A stretch of 64,000 nt of DNA from SIRX01 sp965214475 (GCA_965214475.1 OZ243953.1:2108001-2172000); one strand, 5' to 3'; shown: positions 25,513-35,320, counted from the first letter of the stretch. Notes: generated by a model from the letters alone, not told the origin. Numbers and translations: made by a program.

Positions 25513-27087
25513 GTGGCCGAGACACGCTACATCGAGGGCCAGTATCGTTACGAGCTGGCGGAGGTCGTGGGACGCGGCGGGTTTGGGACCGTGTGGCGGG
25601 CCCAAACGGCGGCCGGTGGGGACGTGGCGATAAAGATCATCCCAGTCTACAGTGCCGGAGAGCGTTCGCGGGCCTTGCGGGAAGGCCAGATCTCCGAGGA
25701 CCTGTACCACGAGAACATAGTCGAGACGCTAGAGGTGATCCCCGGTCCCCATGAGGTCTACCTCGTGACGGAGTACGTCGAAGGCCAGCCGCTCGACGAG
25801 GCCGCCGAACTCTACGACGCAGACGAGATAATAGACTCCCTGGCCCAGATCCTGGAGGCCTTAGCCTACGCCCACGAGCAGGGAGTTATCCACCGGGACA
25901 TAAAACCCCAGAATGCCCTGGTGGATGGTCATGGCGCGGTGAAGCTGACAGATTTCGGGGTCGCCTACCGGCCGGGTGATACCCGCCTGACGCAAGTAGG
26001 CTTCGCCGTCGGGACACCAGGCTACATCGCCCCGGAGCTCATAGACAGCACGGCCGCCCCCAGCGCGCTCTCGGACATCTACGCCGTCGGTGCGACGGCC
26101 CGCACCTTGCTGGCCCACTATCCGGACGACGTTCCCCCACTCCTCTCGGAGTTTATAAACCGCGCCACCTCACCGAACCCGATCCACCGTCCCCAAAGCG
26201 CCGGAGAGGCTCTCTACCTACTCACGGGCCGCCGGGTACCCAAAAAGAGCAGGAAAGGTGAGGACACGGTCAAGGTTCGGGAGCGTCGCTACTACGGGGC
26301 GTACGGGAAAAACTCGGATCAGGTCTTAAGGATTATCAACGGCTTGATCGCCGGCTGGCTCGGATACCTGGGGGCCGGACTCTTGCTGCTCGACGGGGCG
26401 TGGGCTGCTGGTGTCGCGGCGGGATTCGGCGTCCTCGGTTACCTTCTCCCGCGCCTCGCGGCCCTGGGCCTCCTGGTAGCTCTGGCGGTCGTGCTGTGGC
26501 GGAGCAATGTGGGCTTAGGATTTGCGGCCCTGAGTACCGTGTTTGGTGGAATATGGGTCGCGGCGGGTGGCGTTAGTCCGGGACTCGCCCGTCTACCTTT
26601 GGGACCGGTACTCGCCGTTCCTCTCGCCACCACGGTGGTCGGGGCCGCCGGGTTGCCGCTGCTTTTCGGCGCCCTAATGCGTCCTTTGGGGGCAGCGCTC
26701 TCGGCAGCAGCCGCGGCCCTGGCCCTCGTCGGCTACGACCTGACCTACGGCGACGGCGTAATGGATTACCTGGGACTTCAACTCGGCACGCTACCGCTAA
26801 GCATGGGAGTAGAAACGTTAGTGCAAAACGGACAAGCTTTACTCTTTTCTTACCCGGCACTAGTGTTGCAGGGTGCGCTTTGGGCCCTGATGGCCGGGGT
26901 TATCTCGGTGGCTGAGTGGTTGGGACGCCCCCTCGCCGGCCTCTTGATGGTGGTCGGCTGTGGGACGCTAGGATATATTTTGTTGACGTCCCAGACTCAA
27001 AGCCTCACCCAGGCAATGATTTCTTTAGGCGTCGCCGCTATAATATATGGGTTGATCAAGTACCTCGGTTCTCGGGCGAGAGGATAA
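25513..27087 (+). CDS. Serine/threonine protein kinase with C-terminal membrane domain
   Basis: Residues 8-260 form a Hanks-type kinase: VVGRGGFGTVW, VAIKII, HRDIKPQNALVD, LTDFGVAY, GTPGYIAPE, all catalytic residues kept. Residues 280-520 are six to eight hydrophobic helices rather than the usual single helix and sensor. The GTG start at 25513 gives VAETRYIEGQYRYEL. It is followed after 7 bases by fhaA, so it heads the signalling operon here and may phosphorylate the FHA partners. The integral membrane part is unusual for this operon. Confidence 0.9.
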   Translation: MAETRYIEGQYRYELAEVVGRGGFGTVWRAQTAAGGDVAIKIIPVYSAGERSRALREGQISEDLYHENIVETLEVIPGPHEVYLVTEYVEGQPLDEAAELYDADEIIDSLAQILEALAYAHEQGVIHRDIKPQNALVDGHGAVKLTDFGVAYRPGDTRLTQVGFAVGTPGYIAPELIDSTAAPSALSDIYAVGATARTLLAHYPDDVPPLLSEFINRATSPNPIHRPQSAGEALYLLTGRRVPKKSRKGEDTVKVRERRYYGAYGKNSDQVLRIINGLIAGWLGYLGAGLLLLDGAWAAGVAAGFGVLGYLLPRLAALGLLVALAVVLWRSNVGLGFAALSTVFGGIWVAAGGVSPGLARLPLGPVLAVPLATTVVGAAGLPLLFGALMRPLGAALSAAAAALALVGYDLTYGDGVMDYLGLQLGTLPLSMGVETLVQNGQALLFSYPALVLQGALWALMAGVISVAEWLGRPLAGLLMVVGCGTLGYILLTSQTQSLTQAMISLGVAAIIYGLIKYLGSRARG

Positions 27088-27094
27088 GTTTTCT

Positions 27095-27958
27095 TTGGGT
27101 TTCTTGCAGAGCATAGAGAAACGGATGGAGTCACTCGTAGAAGGTGTGTTCGGTCGCGCTTTCCGGCGCCAGGTCCACCCGGTCGAGATCGCCAAGGGCC
27201 TCACCCGGCAGATGGACGAGGGCCGGATGGTCAGCGTCTCGCGCACCTACGCCCCAAACGACTTCACGGTACATCTCTCTGAGCAGGACAATGAATCTTT
27301 CGAAGCCTACCAACGCTCTTTGAGAGACGAGTTGATCCAGTACGCCTCGACCCACGCCGAGAATAAAGACTACCATCTCATGACCCCCCCAAGGATACGT
27401 TTCGAAGTCGAAGACTCGTTGCGTTTCGGGGAGTTCGGCGTAACCGCCCGGCTCAGTGGCGGGGAAGGTCCGCGTGATAAAAGCGCCCCGAGCGACACCT
27501 CCGGCCAGACACGCATCTTCCGTACAGAGACCGGCAAAGATGAATCGGCGGAAGCGGGCGGCACGGCGGCGATCAACGCTGAAGACGTAAAAAAGCACGG
27601 TCTGGCCCAAGAGGTACTTGGGCTGGAACTCGACGACCTGACGTATCCCCTCGAAGGTTCCGGGCCGTGGACCGTCGGGCGCTCCGAGAGCAACGAAATC
27701 ACCATAGACGACCCGAATGTCTCCCGTAAACACGCCCAGATCTCCCGGGCGGACAACGGGTTCGTAGTAGAAGACCTCGGCTCCACCAACGGGACGCTAC
27801 TCGGCGGCGCCCCGATAGACCGCGAGCGGATCGAAGACGGCGACGAACTCACTTTCGGGCAGCGCTCAGCCCGTTTTATCCGGCGGAGTGGCGCCCCCGG
27901 AAAGACGCCGAGAGGAGGAGCAGCTTCGGGGTACAGCGGGAATTCCGGGGAGAGGTAA
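27095..27958 (+). CDS. fhaA: FhaA-like protein (DUF3662 plus FHA domain)
   Basis: A 287-residue protein. The first 120 residues match the DUF3662 domain (ESLVEGVFGRAFRRQVHPVE, SVSRTYAPNDFTVHLSEQD). The last 90 form an FHA domain that reads phospho-threonine (GRSESNEITI, NVSRKHAQIS, EDLGSTNGT). In mycobacteria FhaA binds MurJ phosphorylated by PknB and controls peptidoglycan synthesis. The start is TTG 27095. It is in an operon with fhaB, PP2C, ftsW, pbpA and pknB. Confidence 0.93.
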   Translation: MGFLQSIEKRMESLVEGVFGRAFRRQVHPVEIAKGLTRQMDEGRMVSVSRTYAPNDFTVHLSEQDNESFEAYQRSLRDELIQYASTHAENKDYHLMTPPRIRFEVEDSLRFGEFGVTARLSGGEGPRDKSAPSDTSGQTRIFRTETGKDESAEAGGTAAINAEDVKKHGLAQEVLGLELDDLTYPLEGSGPWTVGRSESNEITIDDPNVSRKHAQISRADNGFVVEDLGSTNGTLLGGAPIDRERIEDGDELTFGQRSARFIRRSGAPGKTPRGGAASGYSGNSGER

Positions 27959-27963
27959 GGAAC

Positions 27964-28452
27964 ATGCTGGAACTCGAAGTTCCCCTGTTGGCCGCGAAGG
28001 CTCTGTTGCTACTGCTACTCTTTGCTTTTATCTATTCTGTGGTGAGCCGTAGCATCGGCGACCTACGCCGTGTTCCAGACAAACCCGTTGCCAGCCCGGA
28101 GCGCCGAAACGGACAAAGACAAAGTTCCTACCGACGAGTCGTCTCTTCGGGGAAACCGGAGCTCGTGGTGGAATCGTCGGGTATTATGGCCTCGGAATTG
28201 CGGTTTCCCATAAACGACGTCAGCTCGACGGTTCTCGGCCGATCCTCCAAGAGCGATGTCGTGTTGAAGAGCGACGACTATGTCTCCGGTGAACACGCCT
28301 TTATCACCCGTCACGGGGGACTCCTCTACGTAGAAGACAACGGCTCTACAAACGGAACTTACGTGAACGAGCGTAAGACCGTGGGCGCTACACCACTCCG
28401 GGAAGGCGACAGTGTCCGCGTGGGCTCTACGACCTTCCGGTTTGTGGAGTAG
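27964..28452 (+). CDS. fhaB: FhaB-like membrane-anchored FHA protein
   Basis: A 162-residue protein: an N-terminal hydrophobic helix (AAKALLLLLLFAFIYSVV), a linker, then an FHA domain at residues 75-150 (GRSSKSDVVL, SGEHAFITRHGG, EDNGSTNGTYVN). It is a phosphothreonine reader in the same operon as kinase and phosphatase. It corresponds to FipA/FhaB, a substrate of PknA/PknB at the septum in mycobacteria. Confidence 0.92.
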   Translation: MLELEVPLLAAKALLLLLLFAFIYSVVSRSIGDLRRVPDKPVASPERRNGQRQSSYRRVVSSGKPELVVESSGIMASELRFPINDVSSTVLGRSSKSDVVLKSDDYVSGEHAFITRHGGLLYVEDNGSTNGTYVNERKTVGATPLREGDSVRVGSTTFRFVE

Positions 28453-28462
28453 CATCTAGGCA

Positions 28463-29710
28463 ATGTTGTTTCTCGAACACTACGGCCTCACGGACGCGGG
28501 GAAAGTGCGCCAGAACAATGAAGACTCCCTGCTGGTAGGCGAGGGCCGGGACACCTCGCTCTTCGTGGTCGCCGACGGCATCGGCGGCTTCGAGGCCGGG
28601 GAAGTCGCAAGCTCCATCGCGGTCGAGACGCTCCGGGATCTGAACCCGGGGGATCCTTTTGACGATGCTATTCACGAGGCGAATCGCCGGATACTCTCCG
28701 CTGCCCGGGAAGACGAGAAGTTCTCCGGAATGGGTACGACGGTGGTGGCGATCCGCTTTGCCGGTACGGACGAGCATCCGGCCGCTGAGATCGCCCACGT
28801 CGGAGACTCCCGAGCCTATCTGCTGCGTAACGGCGAACTGAATCCGCTGACCGAGGACCACTCGCTCGTCGCGGAGTTGGTCCGCAGCGGGGACCTCACC
28901 CGCGCCCAGGCCGCCGAACACCCGCAGAAGAACCTCATCACCCGCGCCCTGGGGGCCGAAGAAGATGTGGAGGTAGATACGACCAGGCTTCCGGTCGAGC
29001 AGGGGGACCGCATCCTGCTCTGCTCCGACGGGCTCTCGGACATGGTCTCCGAAGACCGCATCTCGGAAGTCCTCTCCGAACCGTTGCAAGACCCCGAAGC
29101 CCCGGCCAGGCTCCTGCTCTCGGAAGCCCTGGAAGCCGGCGGGACGGACAACATCACCCTCGTTCTGGTAGACGTAAAAAAACAGGAGCGTCCGAGGGCT
29201 GAGCGTCGTAGGGAGCGGAGTTCGCGAAGCTCGCGCAACCTGCTCGACGAGGAGTCCGGCGGTACCCGAGAGATGCAGGCTATAAGTCCGACAGCGATGC
29301 AGGATTCCTCTACCGCTGCCGAACCCCGGAGCCGGCGGCGGGACAGGACGCGGAGCTCGTTCCGGCGGCGGTCGATGCGGGCGCGCAACAAGCGGCGGCG
29401 GGGAAGGCTGTACCCGCGCATACTTATGGGGTTCGTGCGCCTGGCCGCGGTTATAATAGTGGTGGTACTCTTGATCACGCCGTTCTACCTCTGGGGTTCG
29501 AGCCGTTACTATCTGGATTTCGAAAACAGCGAGGTCGTCGCTTACCGGGGGTTGCCCTACGAGGTGCTCAGTACACCGCTCAACGAGGAGTGGGATAGAC
29601 CCGGCATAGAGCGGTCGGACGTCAAAACCCCCTACCAGCAGCGGATCGAGGAGAACCAGCTCCTAGACCAAGATGAGGTAGAAGAAATCCTGCAGAACTT
29701 GGAAAGCTAG
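28463..29710 (+). CDS. pstP: PP2C-family serine/threonine phosphatase
   Basis: A 415-residue protein. Residues 1-240 have the PP2C metal motifs (NNEDSLLVG, VADGIGGFEAGEVASS, HVGDSRAYLL, LLCSDGLSDMV, GGTDNITLVLVD). A basic Arg/Ser-rich linker follows, then one helix at about 325-347 (FVRLAAVIIVVVLLITPFYL) and a short extracellular tail. It reverses PknB phosphorylation of cell-wall proteins. The gene directly precedes ftsW with no gap. Confidence 0.95.
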   Translation: MLFLEHYGLTDAGKVRQNNEDSLLVGEGRDTSLFVVADGIGGFEAGEVASSIAVETLRDLNPGDPFDDAIHEANRRILSAAREDEKFSGMGTTVVAIRFAGTDEHPAAEIAHVGDSRAYLLRNGELNPLTEDHSLVAELVRSGDLTRAQAAEHPQKNLITRALGAEEDVEVDTTRLPVEQGDRILLCSDGLSDMVSEDRISEVLSEPLQDPEAPARLLLSEALEAGGTDNITLVLVDVKKQERPRAERRRERSSRSSRNLLDEESGGTREMQAISPTAMQDSSTAAEPRSRRRDRTRSSFRRRSMRARNKRRRGRLYPRILMGFVRLAAVIIVVVLLITPFYLWGSSRYYLDFENSEVVAYRGLPYEVLSTPLNEEWDRPGIERSDVKTPYQQRIEENQLLDQDEVEEILQNLES

Positions 29711-31015
29711 ATGACCCAGCGCGCCACACTGCCGATGGTCTTGGCCCTGCTGGTAACCACCGTCGGGTTCGCCACCCTCATCTTCGTACAAGAGGCGACG
29801 AGCCCACCCCTGATCTACGGCGCCTACTACGTCGGCGTGCTACTCGCCATCTACCTCTTCGTGAGGGTCTGGCTCCCCCACTCCGACGTTCTGCTCCTAC
29901 CCATAATTACCCTGCTTACTGGCCTCGGGCTCGTCATGATCTTCCGCCTCACCTACAACGTCGAAGGTGTGGAGAACCTTGCGACCACCCAGGCGCTCTG
30001 GATACTAGTCGGTAGCGTCACCATGCTTTTTCTCGTGGTTTCCTTTCGCAACTACTATTGGATTTTCGAGTACAAGTACCTTTTTGCGGTCGCGGCGCTG
30101 GCCCTGATCCTGCTAACCTTCACCCCTCTGGGGTACGAGGTGAACGGAGCCCGGCTTTGGGTGAGCCTGGGTCCGGTTAGTTTCCAGCCCTCGGAGTTCG
30201 CCCGCCTCGCGTTAGTCATCTTCTTCGCCGGATATCTGGCCGAAAAACGCGACTTGATGGCGGCGACCAGCCGCAGCTTTCTCGGAGTCCAGATCCCGTC
30301 TCTCAAGTACTTCGGTCCGGTTGCCGCCGTCTGGGCGATCTCGCTGGGGCTCTTGGTGTTCGAGAAAGACCTGGGGAGCAGCCTACTCTTTTTCGCCGTT
30401 CCACTGTTGATGCTCTACGTGGCGACGGGACGTCTCGCGTACGTGATCCTGGGCAGCCTCCTCTTCTCGGTGGGAGCGTTCGTGGCGTACCTGCTCTTCG
30501 GACACGTCCAACTACGGGTACGGACCTGGCTCGACCCCTGGCAAGACCCTAACGGGGACGGGTTCCAGATCATCCAGAGCCTCTTTAACATCTCCGACGG
30601 CGGTATTTTCGGTACGGGCCTGGGCGAAGGTTTCTCCCAAACGATCCCCGAGGTACAGACGGACTTTATCTTCGCCACTATAGCCAACGAGCTGGGGCTC
30701 ATGGGCGGGACGGTGGTGCTCCTGGCGTTCCTGATCTTCGTCTACCGGGGCATCAAGATCTCCATGCTCGCCGCCGACGACGCCTCGAAGCTCCTGGCGT
30801 TCGGCCTGACCTCGATGTTCGCCATCCAGACAATGGTAATCGTCGGGGGAGCGACAAAGGCGATCCCGCTAACCGGCATCACCTTGCCGTTCGTCTCTTA
30901 CGGTGGCTCCTCGGTGGTCGGCAATTTCATCCTCACGGCGTTCTTGCTGATAATCTCGGAGAAGGCGGGAAAGAGAATCGTCGAGGAGCAAGACGAATAC
31001 CAGGGGGCCTTTTGA
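29711..31015 (+). CDS. FtsW/RodA/SpoVE-family peptidoglycan polymerase
   Basis: A SEDS glycosyltransferase of 434 residues with about ten helices. Family motifs: GARLWVSLGPVSFQPSEFA, LVFEKDLGSSLLFF, IPEVQTDFIFATIANELG, ITLPFVSYGGSSVVGNF. It polymerises lipid II with the partner class B PBP encoded just downstream (4-base overlap). In this operon the member is usually called RodA; FtsW versus RodA cannot be separated from sequence alone here. Confidence 0.95.
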   Translation: MTQRATLPMVLALLVTTVGFATLIFVQEATSPPLIYGAYYVGVLLAIYLFVRVWLPHSDVLLLPIITLLTGLGLVMIFRLTYNVEGVENLATTQALWILVGSVTMLFLVVSFRNYYWIFEYKYLFAVAALALILLTFTPLGYEVNGARLWVSLGPVSFQPSEFARLALVIFFAGYLAEKRDLMAATSRSFLGVQIPSLKYFGPVAAVWAISLGLLVFEKDLGSSLLFFAVPLLMLYVATGRLAYVILGSLLFSVGAFVAYLLFGHVQLRVRTWLDPWQDPNGDGFQIIQSLFNISDGGIFGTGLGEGFSQTIPEVQTDFIFATIANELGLMGGTVVLLAFLIFVYRGIKISMLAADDASKLLAFGLTSMFAIQTMVIVGGATKAIPLTGITLPFVSYGGSSVVGNFILTAFLLIISEKAGKRIVEEQDEYQGAF

Positions 31016-32664
31016 ACGCCCATCTCCGTCGTACGTTCTACATCTTCGCGGTGGGTTTCGTAGTCCTGGCGGGCGTGCTCGTCTACTGGCAGGTCTACGC
31101 TCAGGAGTCGCTGGCCAACAACCCGGCCAACAACCTCCAGACTCGTAAGGACATCTCATCTCCGCGGGGCTTGATCCTGGCCGGCGATGGAGAAACGGTG
31201 CTGGCCAAAAGCGACCCCCGTGAGAGCGAGACCGGAACTATTTACGACAGGAGTTACCCGGAGGGGGCCCTCTACTCCAACATTGTCGGCTACTGGAGCA
31301 CAAAGTACGACAAAACCGGCATAGAATCTGGCGAGAACACTACCCTGTCTGGGAACGCCGGAGACCCCGAGACCATCGACGAGCTACTAAACCAGATGTC
31401 CGGGGGGCCGCAGCCCGGCAACAACGTGGTCCTGACCATAGACCCGGAGCTGCAGCGGGTCGCCTACGAGGGGCTCGCGGAGAGCAACACCGGACGGGGC
31501 GCGGCCGTAGCCCTGAACCCCAAGACCGGAGAAATTCTCGCGCTCGCCACCTATCCTTCGTACGACCCAAACAACATAGATGAGAATTTTCCCAAGCTCC
31601 GGGATGCTCCGGACTCGCCCCTGCTGAACCGGGCGACCCAGGGTCTCTACCCACCGGGCTCGACCTTTAAGGTGATAACGGCCGCCGCCGCGCTGGAGGA
31701 CGGGGTAGAACCTGATAGGAAGTTCTTCGACAACGGGACCTTCGAAACGCCCGGCTATACCGTACGCAACTACAAAAACGAGGACCACGGGGAAGTTACC
31801 TTTACGCGGGCATTGGTTATCTCCATAAACGCGATCTTTGCCGAGGTAGCGGTAGACATCTTGGGACCGGAGAAGCTGGTGGACACGGCCCAGCAGTTCG
31901 GCTACGGCGACGAATACGAAAACTTTCCGCTGCCGGTGAGCGCGAGCGACCTCGGGCCGCCGGTCTCCGAGTGGCTCCCCGGGTACACGGCCCAGGCGGC
32001 CTTCGGCCAGGGCGCGGTGGTCTCCAACGTCTTCGAGATGGCGCTCGTGGCCGCGACCGTCGCCAACAAGGGGGAGATGATGGAGCCTCGGGTAGTCAGT
32101 GAGATCCGGTCCCCCGACGGCGTCCTCGTCGATAAGAGCGCGCCCAGCGTCCGGGAGAACGTGATGCCGGAGGAATCAGCCAACGAACTCGGCAATATGA
32201 TGGAGGCGGTCGTGACCGAGGGCGGACTCGTCCAGGCCCAACTCGGCGACGTAAAGGTAGCTGGCAAGACCGGCACTGCGGAAGCTCCACCGGACTTCCC
32301 GCATTCCTGGTGGATCACCTACGCGCCAGCCGAAGATCCGGAGATAGCCGTGGCCGTCATGGTCGAGAACGGCGCCACCATAGATGAGGAAGGCAACGCC
32401 GACACGCCCGCCATCCCAATCGCCGCAGATATCATGGCGGCGCACTTAGACGTAGAAGTCGGGCCTGCCCCGCAACCTACCGCCCCGCCGGCTTCGCAAC
32501 GGCCGCCGGGCGAGCAACCAGCCCAGCCGCCGAGCAACCCGTTACAGGAGTCGCAGCAACCGCAGCAGACGCCTTTCCAGCAACCGGACCAGCAACCCGT
32601 TCAGCCGGTCCAACCCCCCGAACAACAACCAGTTCAGCCGCCGGTTCAGAATCCGGGCGGTTGA
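31012..32664 (+). CDS. pbpA: Class B penicillin-binding protein (transpeptidase)
   Basis: A peptidoglycan transpeptidase of 550 residues. It has an N-terminal signal anchor (FYIFAVGFVVLAGVLVYW), PBP dimer region, and transpeptidase motifs SxxK (PPGSTFKVITAAAALEDG), SxN (ISINAIF) and KTG (VAGKTGTAEAPP). The last 70 residues are a Pro/Gln-rich tail, an extracellular low-complexity extension not usual in PbpA. TTG 31012 overlaps the SEDS stop. It works with the SEDS protein and is regulated by the downstream kinase. Confidence 0.95.
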   Translation: MNAHLRRTFYIFAVGFVVLAGVLVYWQVYAQESLANNPANNLQTRKDISSPRGLILAGDGETVLAKSDPRESETGTIYDRSYPEGALYSNIVGYWSTKYDKTGIESGENTTLSGNAGDPETIDELLNQMSGGPQPGNNVVLTIDPELQRVAYEGLAESNTGRGAAVALNPKTGEILALATYPSYDPNNIDENFPKLRDAPDSPLLNRATQGLYPPGSTFKVITAAAALEDGVEPDRKFFDNGTFETPGYTVRNYKNEDHGEVTFTRALVISINAIFAEVAVDILGPEKLVDTAQQFGYGDEYENFPLPVSASDLGPPVSEWLPGYTAQAAFGQGAVVSNVFEMALVAATVANKGEMMEPRVVSEIRSPDGVLVDKSAPSVRENVMPEESANELGNMMEAVVTEGGLVQAQLGDVKVAGKTGTAEAPPDFPHSWWITYAPAEDPEIAVAVMVENGATIDEEGNADTPAIPIAADIMAAHLDVEVGPAPQPTAPPASQRPPGEQPAQPPSNPLQESQQPQQTPFQQPDQQPVQPVQPPEQQPVQPPVQNPGG

Positions 32665-32671
32665 GGATATA

Positions 32672-34996
32672 ATGCCTCCAATGCAGCAGTTCGTGGACAA
32701 TCGCTATCGGCTGGAAGAGACCCTCGGCAGCGGGGGCATGGCCGACGTTTACCTGGCCCACGACGATATTCTGGACAGGACCCTCGCCCTCAAGGTCTTG
32801 AGCAACCGCTACGCGGACGACGAGGAATTCATCGAGCGTTTTCGTCGTGAAGCCCAGAACGCCGCCTCGCTTTCCCACCCGAATATCGTCTCGATCTACG
32901 ATCGGGGCGAGACCGAGGACGGTACCTACTACATTGCAATGGAGTATTTACCCGGCGGCACTTTGAAAGATCGGGTCGTTAAGCGCGGTCCCCTGCCGGC
33001 CCGGACGGCGGCGGCGGTGGCGCTCCAGATCGCCGAGGCCCTCAAGGCCGCCCACGACAGCGACGTGGTCCACCGGGATATAAAGCCGCACAATATCCTT
33101 ATCACCGAATCCGGCGACATAAAAGTGACGGACTTCGGCATAGCCCGCGCCGCGTCATCCTCCACGATGACGAAGACAGGCTCTATCCTGGGTACGGCCC
33201 ACTACCTCTCGCCGGAGCAGGCGATGGGCGAGCCGGTAAGGCCGCAGAGCGACCTCTACTCACTGGGTGTGGTCCTCTACGAGCTGCTTACCGGTGAACT
33301 TCCCTATGACGCCGAGACGCCCATCGGAATCGCCATGAAGCACGTCAACGGGGAGATGCATCCGCCCATAGAGGTAGACTCTTCTATTCCCGCCGGCATA
33401 AACGCTGTGGTAATGCGGCTGCTCGCCCGGAACCCCGAAGACCGCTACTCGGACGCGGCAGCGCTCATAGCGGACCTCGAACGGGTGAGCGCGGGTCTCG
33501 ACCCCGAGGACACGGGAACCCAGGAGATGACTCGCGTCATGCCGCCCGCAGTTCCTCCCCAGCCCCCGCGTAAGGTACAGAAAAGCGGTGGCGGAGGTTT
33601 TCGTAGGTTCCTGCCCCTCGTGCTGGCGCTACTCGCCTTGTTGTTGTTGGCCGGGCTTGCCTGGGCCGGCTATAGCTTGCTTGGTAGCGATGAGGAGCCA
33701 ACCGGACCACCGGCGCCGGCCATGATCCAGGTTCCGGATCTGCAAGGAAAGACGCTGGACGAAGCCCGCCAGGACGTTGGAGAAAATTTCGAGATCACCG
33801 AAGACGGTAAGGAAAATAGTAGCCTGGCAGAGAACACGATACTCAGCCAGGATCCGGGGCCAGGAGGACAGAGAGAAGAAGGCTCCGAGATCGGGGTTGC
33901 CGTCGCGAGTGGCCAGAACGAAGTGCCCTCCGTTAGAGGCAGCACACTCGCCGAAGCACGCGTCACCCTCGAAGAAGCCGGTTTCGAGGCAGAGGTAAAG
34001 AAGAGTGAAAGCTCCGCAGGTCAAGAGGGCCGGGTAACAGGTCAGAATCCCGAGGCCGATAGCGCCGCCGACGTTGGCTCCACGGTCGAAATCACGGTCG
34101 GTACCGGAGTATCGAACGTGGAGGTTCCCGACCTCTACGGCATGTCCCTCGACGAAGCGGCGGCGTCGGTTCGAGACGCCGGGCTAACGTACAGCGGTAA
34201 CGATACCGCTCCCAGCGACGAGGTGGACGAAGGCAACGTCATCTCACAGAGTATCGAGGCCGGAGCCACTGTAGAGCCCGAAACTGCGGTGGGAGTAAGG
34301 ATTAGCTCGGGGCCGGAGTTGATCTCGGTGCCCAACCTTTATGGTTACACACTCGACGAGGCCGCTGCGGAGTTAGAAGGTCTCGGGTTACAGCTCGGCG
34401 GCAATGATAGCGCTGCCAGCAATGATATAGCGGAGGGTGAAATTATAGGCCAGAGCTTCGCGGCGGGGACCACAGTAGAGCCCGGTACGGAAGTAGGCGT
34501 CACGGTCAGCTCGGGGGCGGAGTCGGTCTCAGTACCCAACCTCTCCGGCTCCACCCCCAGCGAAGCCAAAGCTGCGCTGGAGAGCGTAGGACTAAAGCTC
34601 GGCGGCAGTGACGAAATCGCGAGCAATGATGTACCAGAGAACGGTATCATCTCCCAAAGTGTCGCGGCCGGAACTACAGTAGAGCCCGGTACGGAGGTAG
34701 GCGTCACGGTCAGCTCGGGGGCGGAGTCGACGCAGGTGCCGGACGTAATCGGAGACGACTTGCAGCAGGCGCAGACAAAGATCACAAACGCAGGCTTTAC
34801 TTACAATGCCCTAGCATCCCAGGGTACTCAGTGGCCCGCAGGAACGGTCCTGTATACAGACCCTCCCACCAACGCGCAACTCGATCCAGGCTCCGAAGTC
34901 ACCATAGGCTACAGTGCGGGGCCATCGTCGGGATCCAACCAGAACAACCAAAACGGGAACAGTCGGCGCCAGAACAACCAGAACCGGAACAATTAA
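32672..34996 (+). CDS. pknB: PknB-like serine/threonine kinase with six PASTA domains
   Basis: A 774-residue receptor kinase. Residues 10-270 are the kinase (GSGGMADVYLAHD, VVHRDIKPHNIL, TDFGIAR, GTAHYLSPEQAMGE). A Pro-rich linker and a single helix (FLPLVLALLALLLLAGLAW) follow. The outside part has six PASTA repeats, each starting VPDL/VPSV/VPNL-x-G, and ends in an Asn/Gln-rich tail (SNQNNQNGNSRRQ). PASTA domains sense muropeptides or lipid II. Mycobacterial PknB has four; six is at the high end. Confidence 0.95.
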   Translation: MPPMQQFVDNRYRLEETLGSGGMADVYLAHDDILDRTLALKVLSNRYADDEEFIERFRREAQNAASLSHPNIVSIYDRGETEDGTYYIAMEYLPGGTLKDRVVKRGPLPARTAAAVALQIAEALKAAHDSDVVHRDIKPHNILITESGDIKVTDFGIARAASSSTMTKTGSILGTAHYLSPEQAMGEPVRPQSDLYSLGVVLYELLTGELPYDAETPIGIAMKHVNGEMHPPIEVDSSIPAGINAVVMRLLARNPEDRYSDAAALIADLERVSAGLDPEDTGTQEMTRVMPPAVPPQPPRKVQKSGGGGFRRFLPLVLALLALLLLAGLAWAGYSLLGSDEEPTGPPAPAMIQVPDLQGKTLDEARQDVGENFEITEDGKENSSLAENTILSQDPGPGGQREEGSEIGVAVASGQNEVPSVRGSTLAEARVTLEEAGFEAEVKKSESSAGQEGRVTGQNPEADSAADVGSTVEITVGTGVSNVEVPDLYGMSLDEAAASVRDAGLTYSGNDTAPSDEVDEGNVISQSIEAGATVEPETAVGVRISSGPELISVPNLYGYTLDEAAAELEGLGLQLGGNDSAASNDIAEGEIIGQSFAAGTTVEPGTEVGVTVSSGAESVSVPNLSGSTPSEAKAALESVGLKLGGSDEIASNDVPENGIISQSVAAGTTVEPGTEVGVTVSSGAESTQVPDVIGDDLQQAQTKITNAGFTYNALASQGTQWPAGTVLYTDPPTNAQLDPGSEVTIGYSAGPSSGSNQNNQNGNSRRQNNQNRNN
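34472..34729. repeat. Near-identical 54-bp repeat in PASTA-coding DNA
   Basis: The 54 bases at 34472-34525 (ACAGTAGAGCCCGGTACGG...) recur at 34676-34729 with a single mismatch. They encode the end of PASTA domains 4 and 5. DNA identity above protein constraint indicates recent duplication or gene conversion of PASTA units. Confidence 0.85.
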
Positions 34997-35047
34997 AACA
35001 GCAACGCCCGCAAAAAAGCTTTAGGGCGCAAATAGAGACAGCTAGTC

Positions 35048-35320
35048 CTAAGACTCTCCCAGAATTTCGCGCCGTACGTAATCTTCTATCGCTTCGGCGG
35101 CCACTTCTTCCGGGGGAGCTACTTCTATAAAACTGTGCCGACCCAGAGCATTTTCTTCCAGCCAATCTTCGTTTGCCGGCTTGGTGTACTCCAGAGAGTA
35201 ACCGGTTTCATAGTACACGGTGAACAGTTCGCTCGTAGGAAGCTCGACCACTAAAATCGGGTATTTTCCAGGCGATTTAGCCCGGACCTTGACGTATTCT
35301 ACCTGTTTGTTATCTGTCAT
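35048..35320 (-). CDS. Hypothetical protein
   Basis: A 90-residue acidic, soluble protein (VKVRAKSPGKYPILVVELPT, YYETGYSLEYTKPANEDWL, EEVAAEAIEDYVRREIL). It has a beta-rich N-terminal half and a C-terminal amphipathic helix. It faces pknB tail to tail and is divergent from the beta-CASP gene. No family recognised. Confidence 0.65.
   Translation of the reverse strand: MTDNKQVEYVKVRAKSPGKYPILVVELPTSELFTVYYETGYSLEYTKPANEDWLEENALGRHSFIEVAPPEEVAAEAIEDYVRREILGES

Noticed and set aside
34990..35048. Possible terminator between pknB and the convergent hypothetical gene
   Set aside because: Only a 4-5 bp imperfect stem is visible and no proper T-tract follows.
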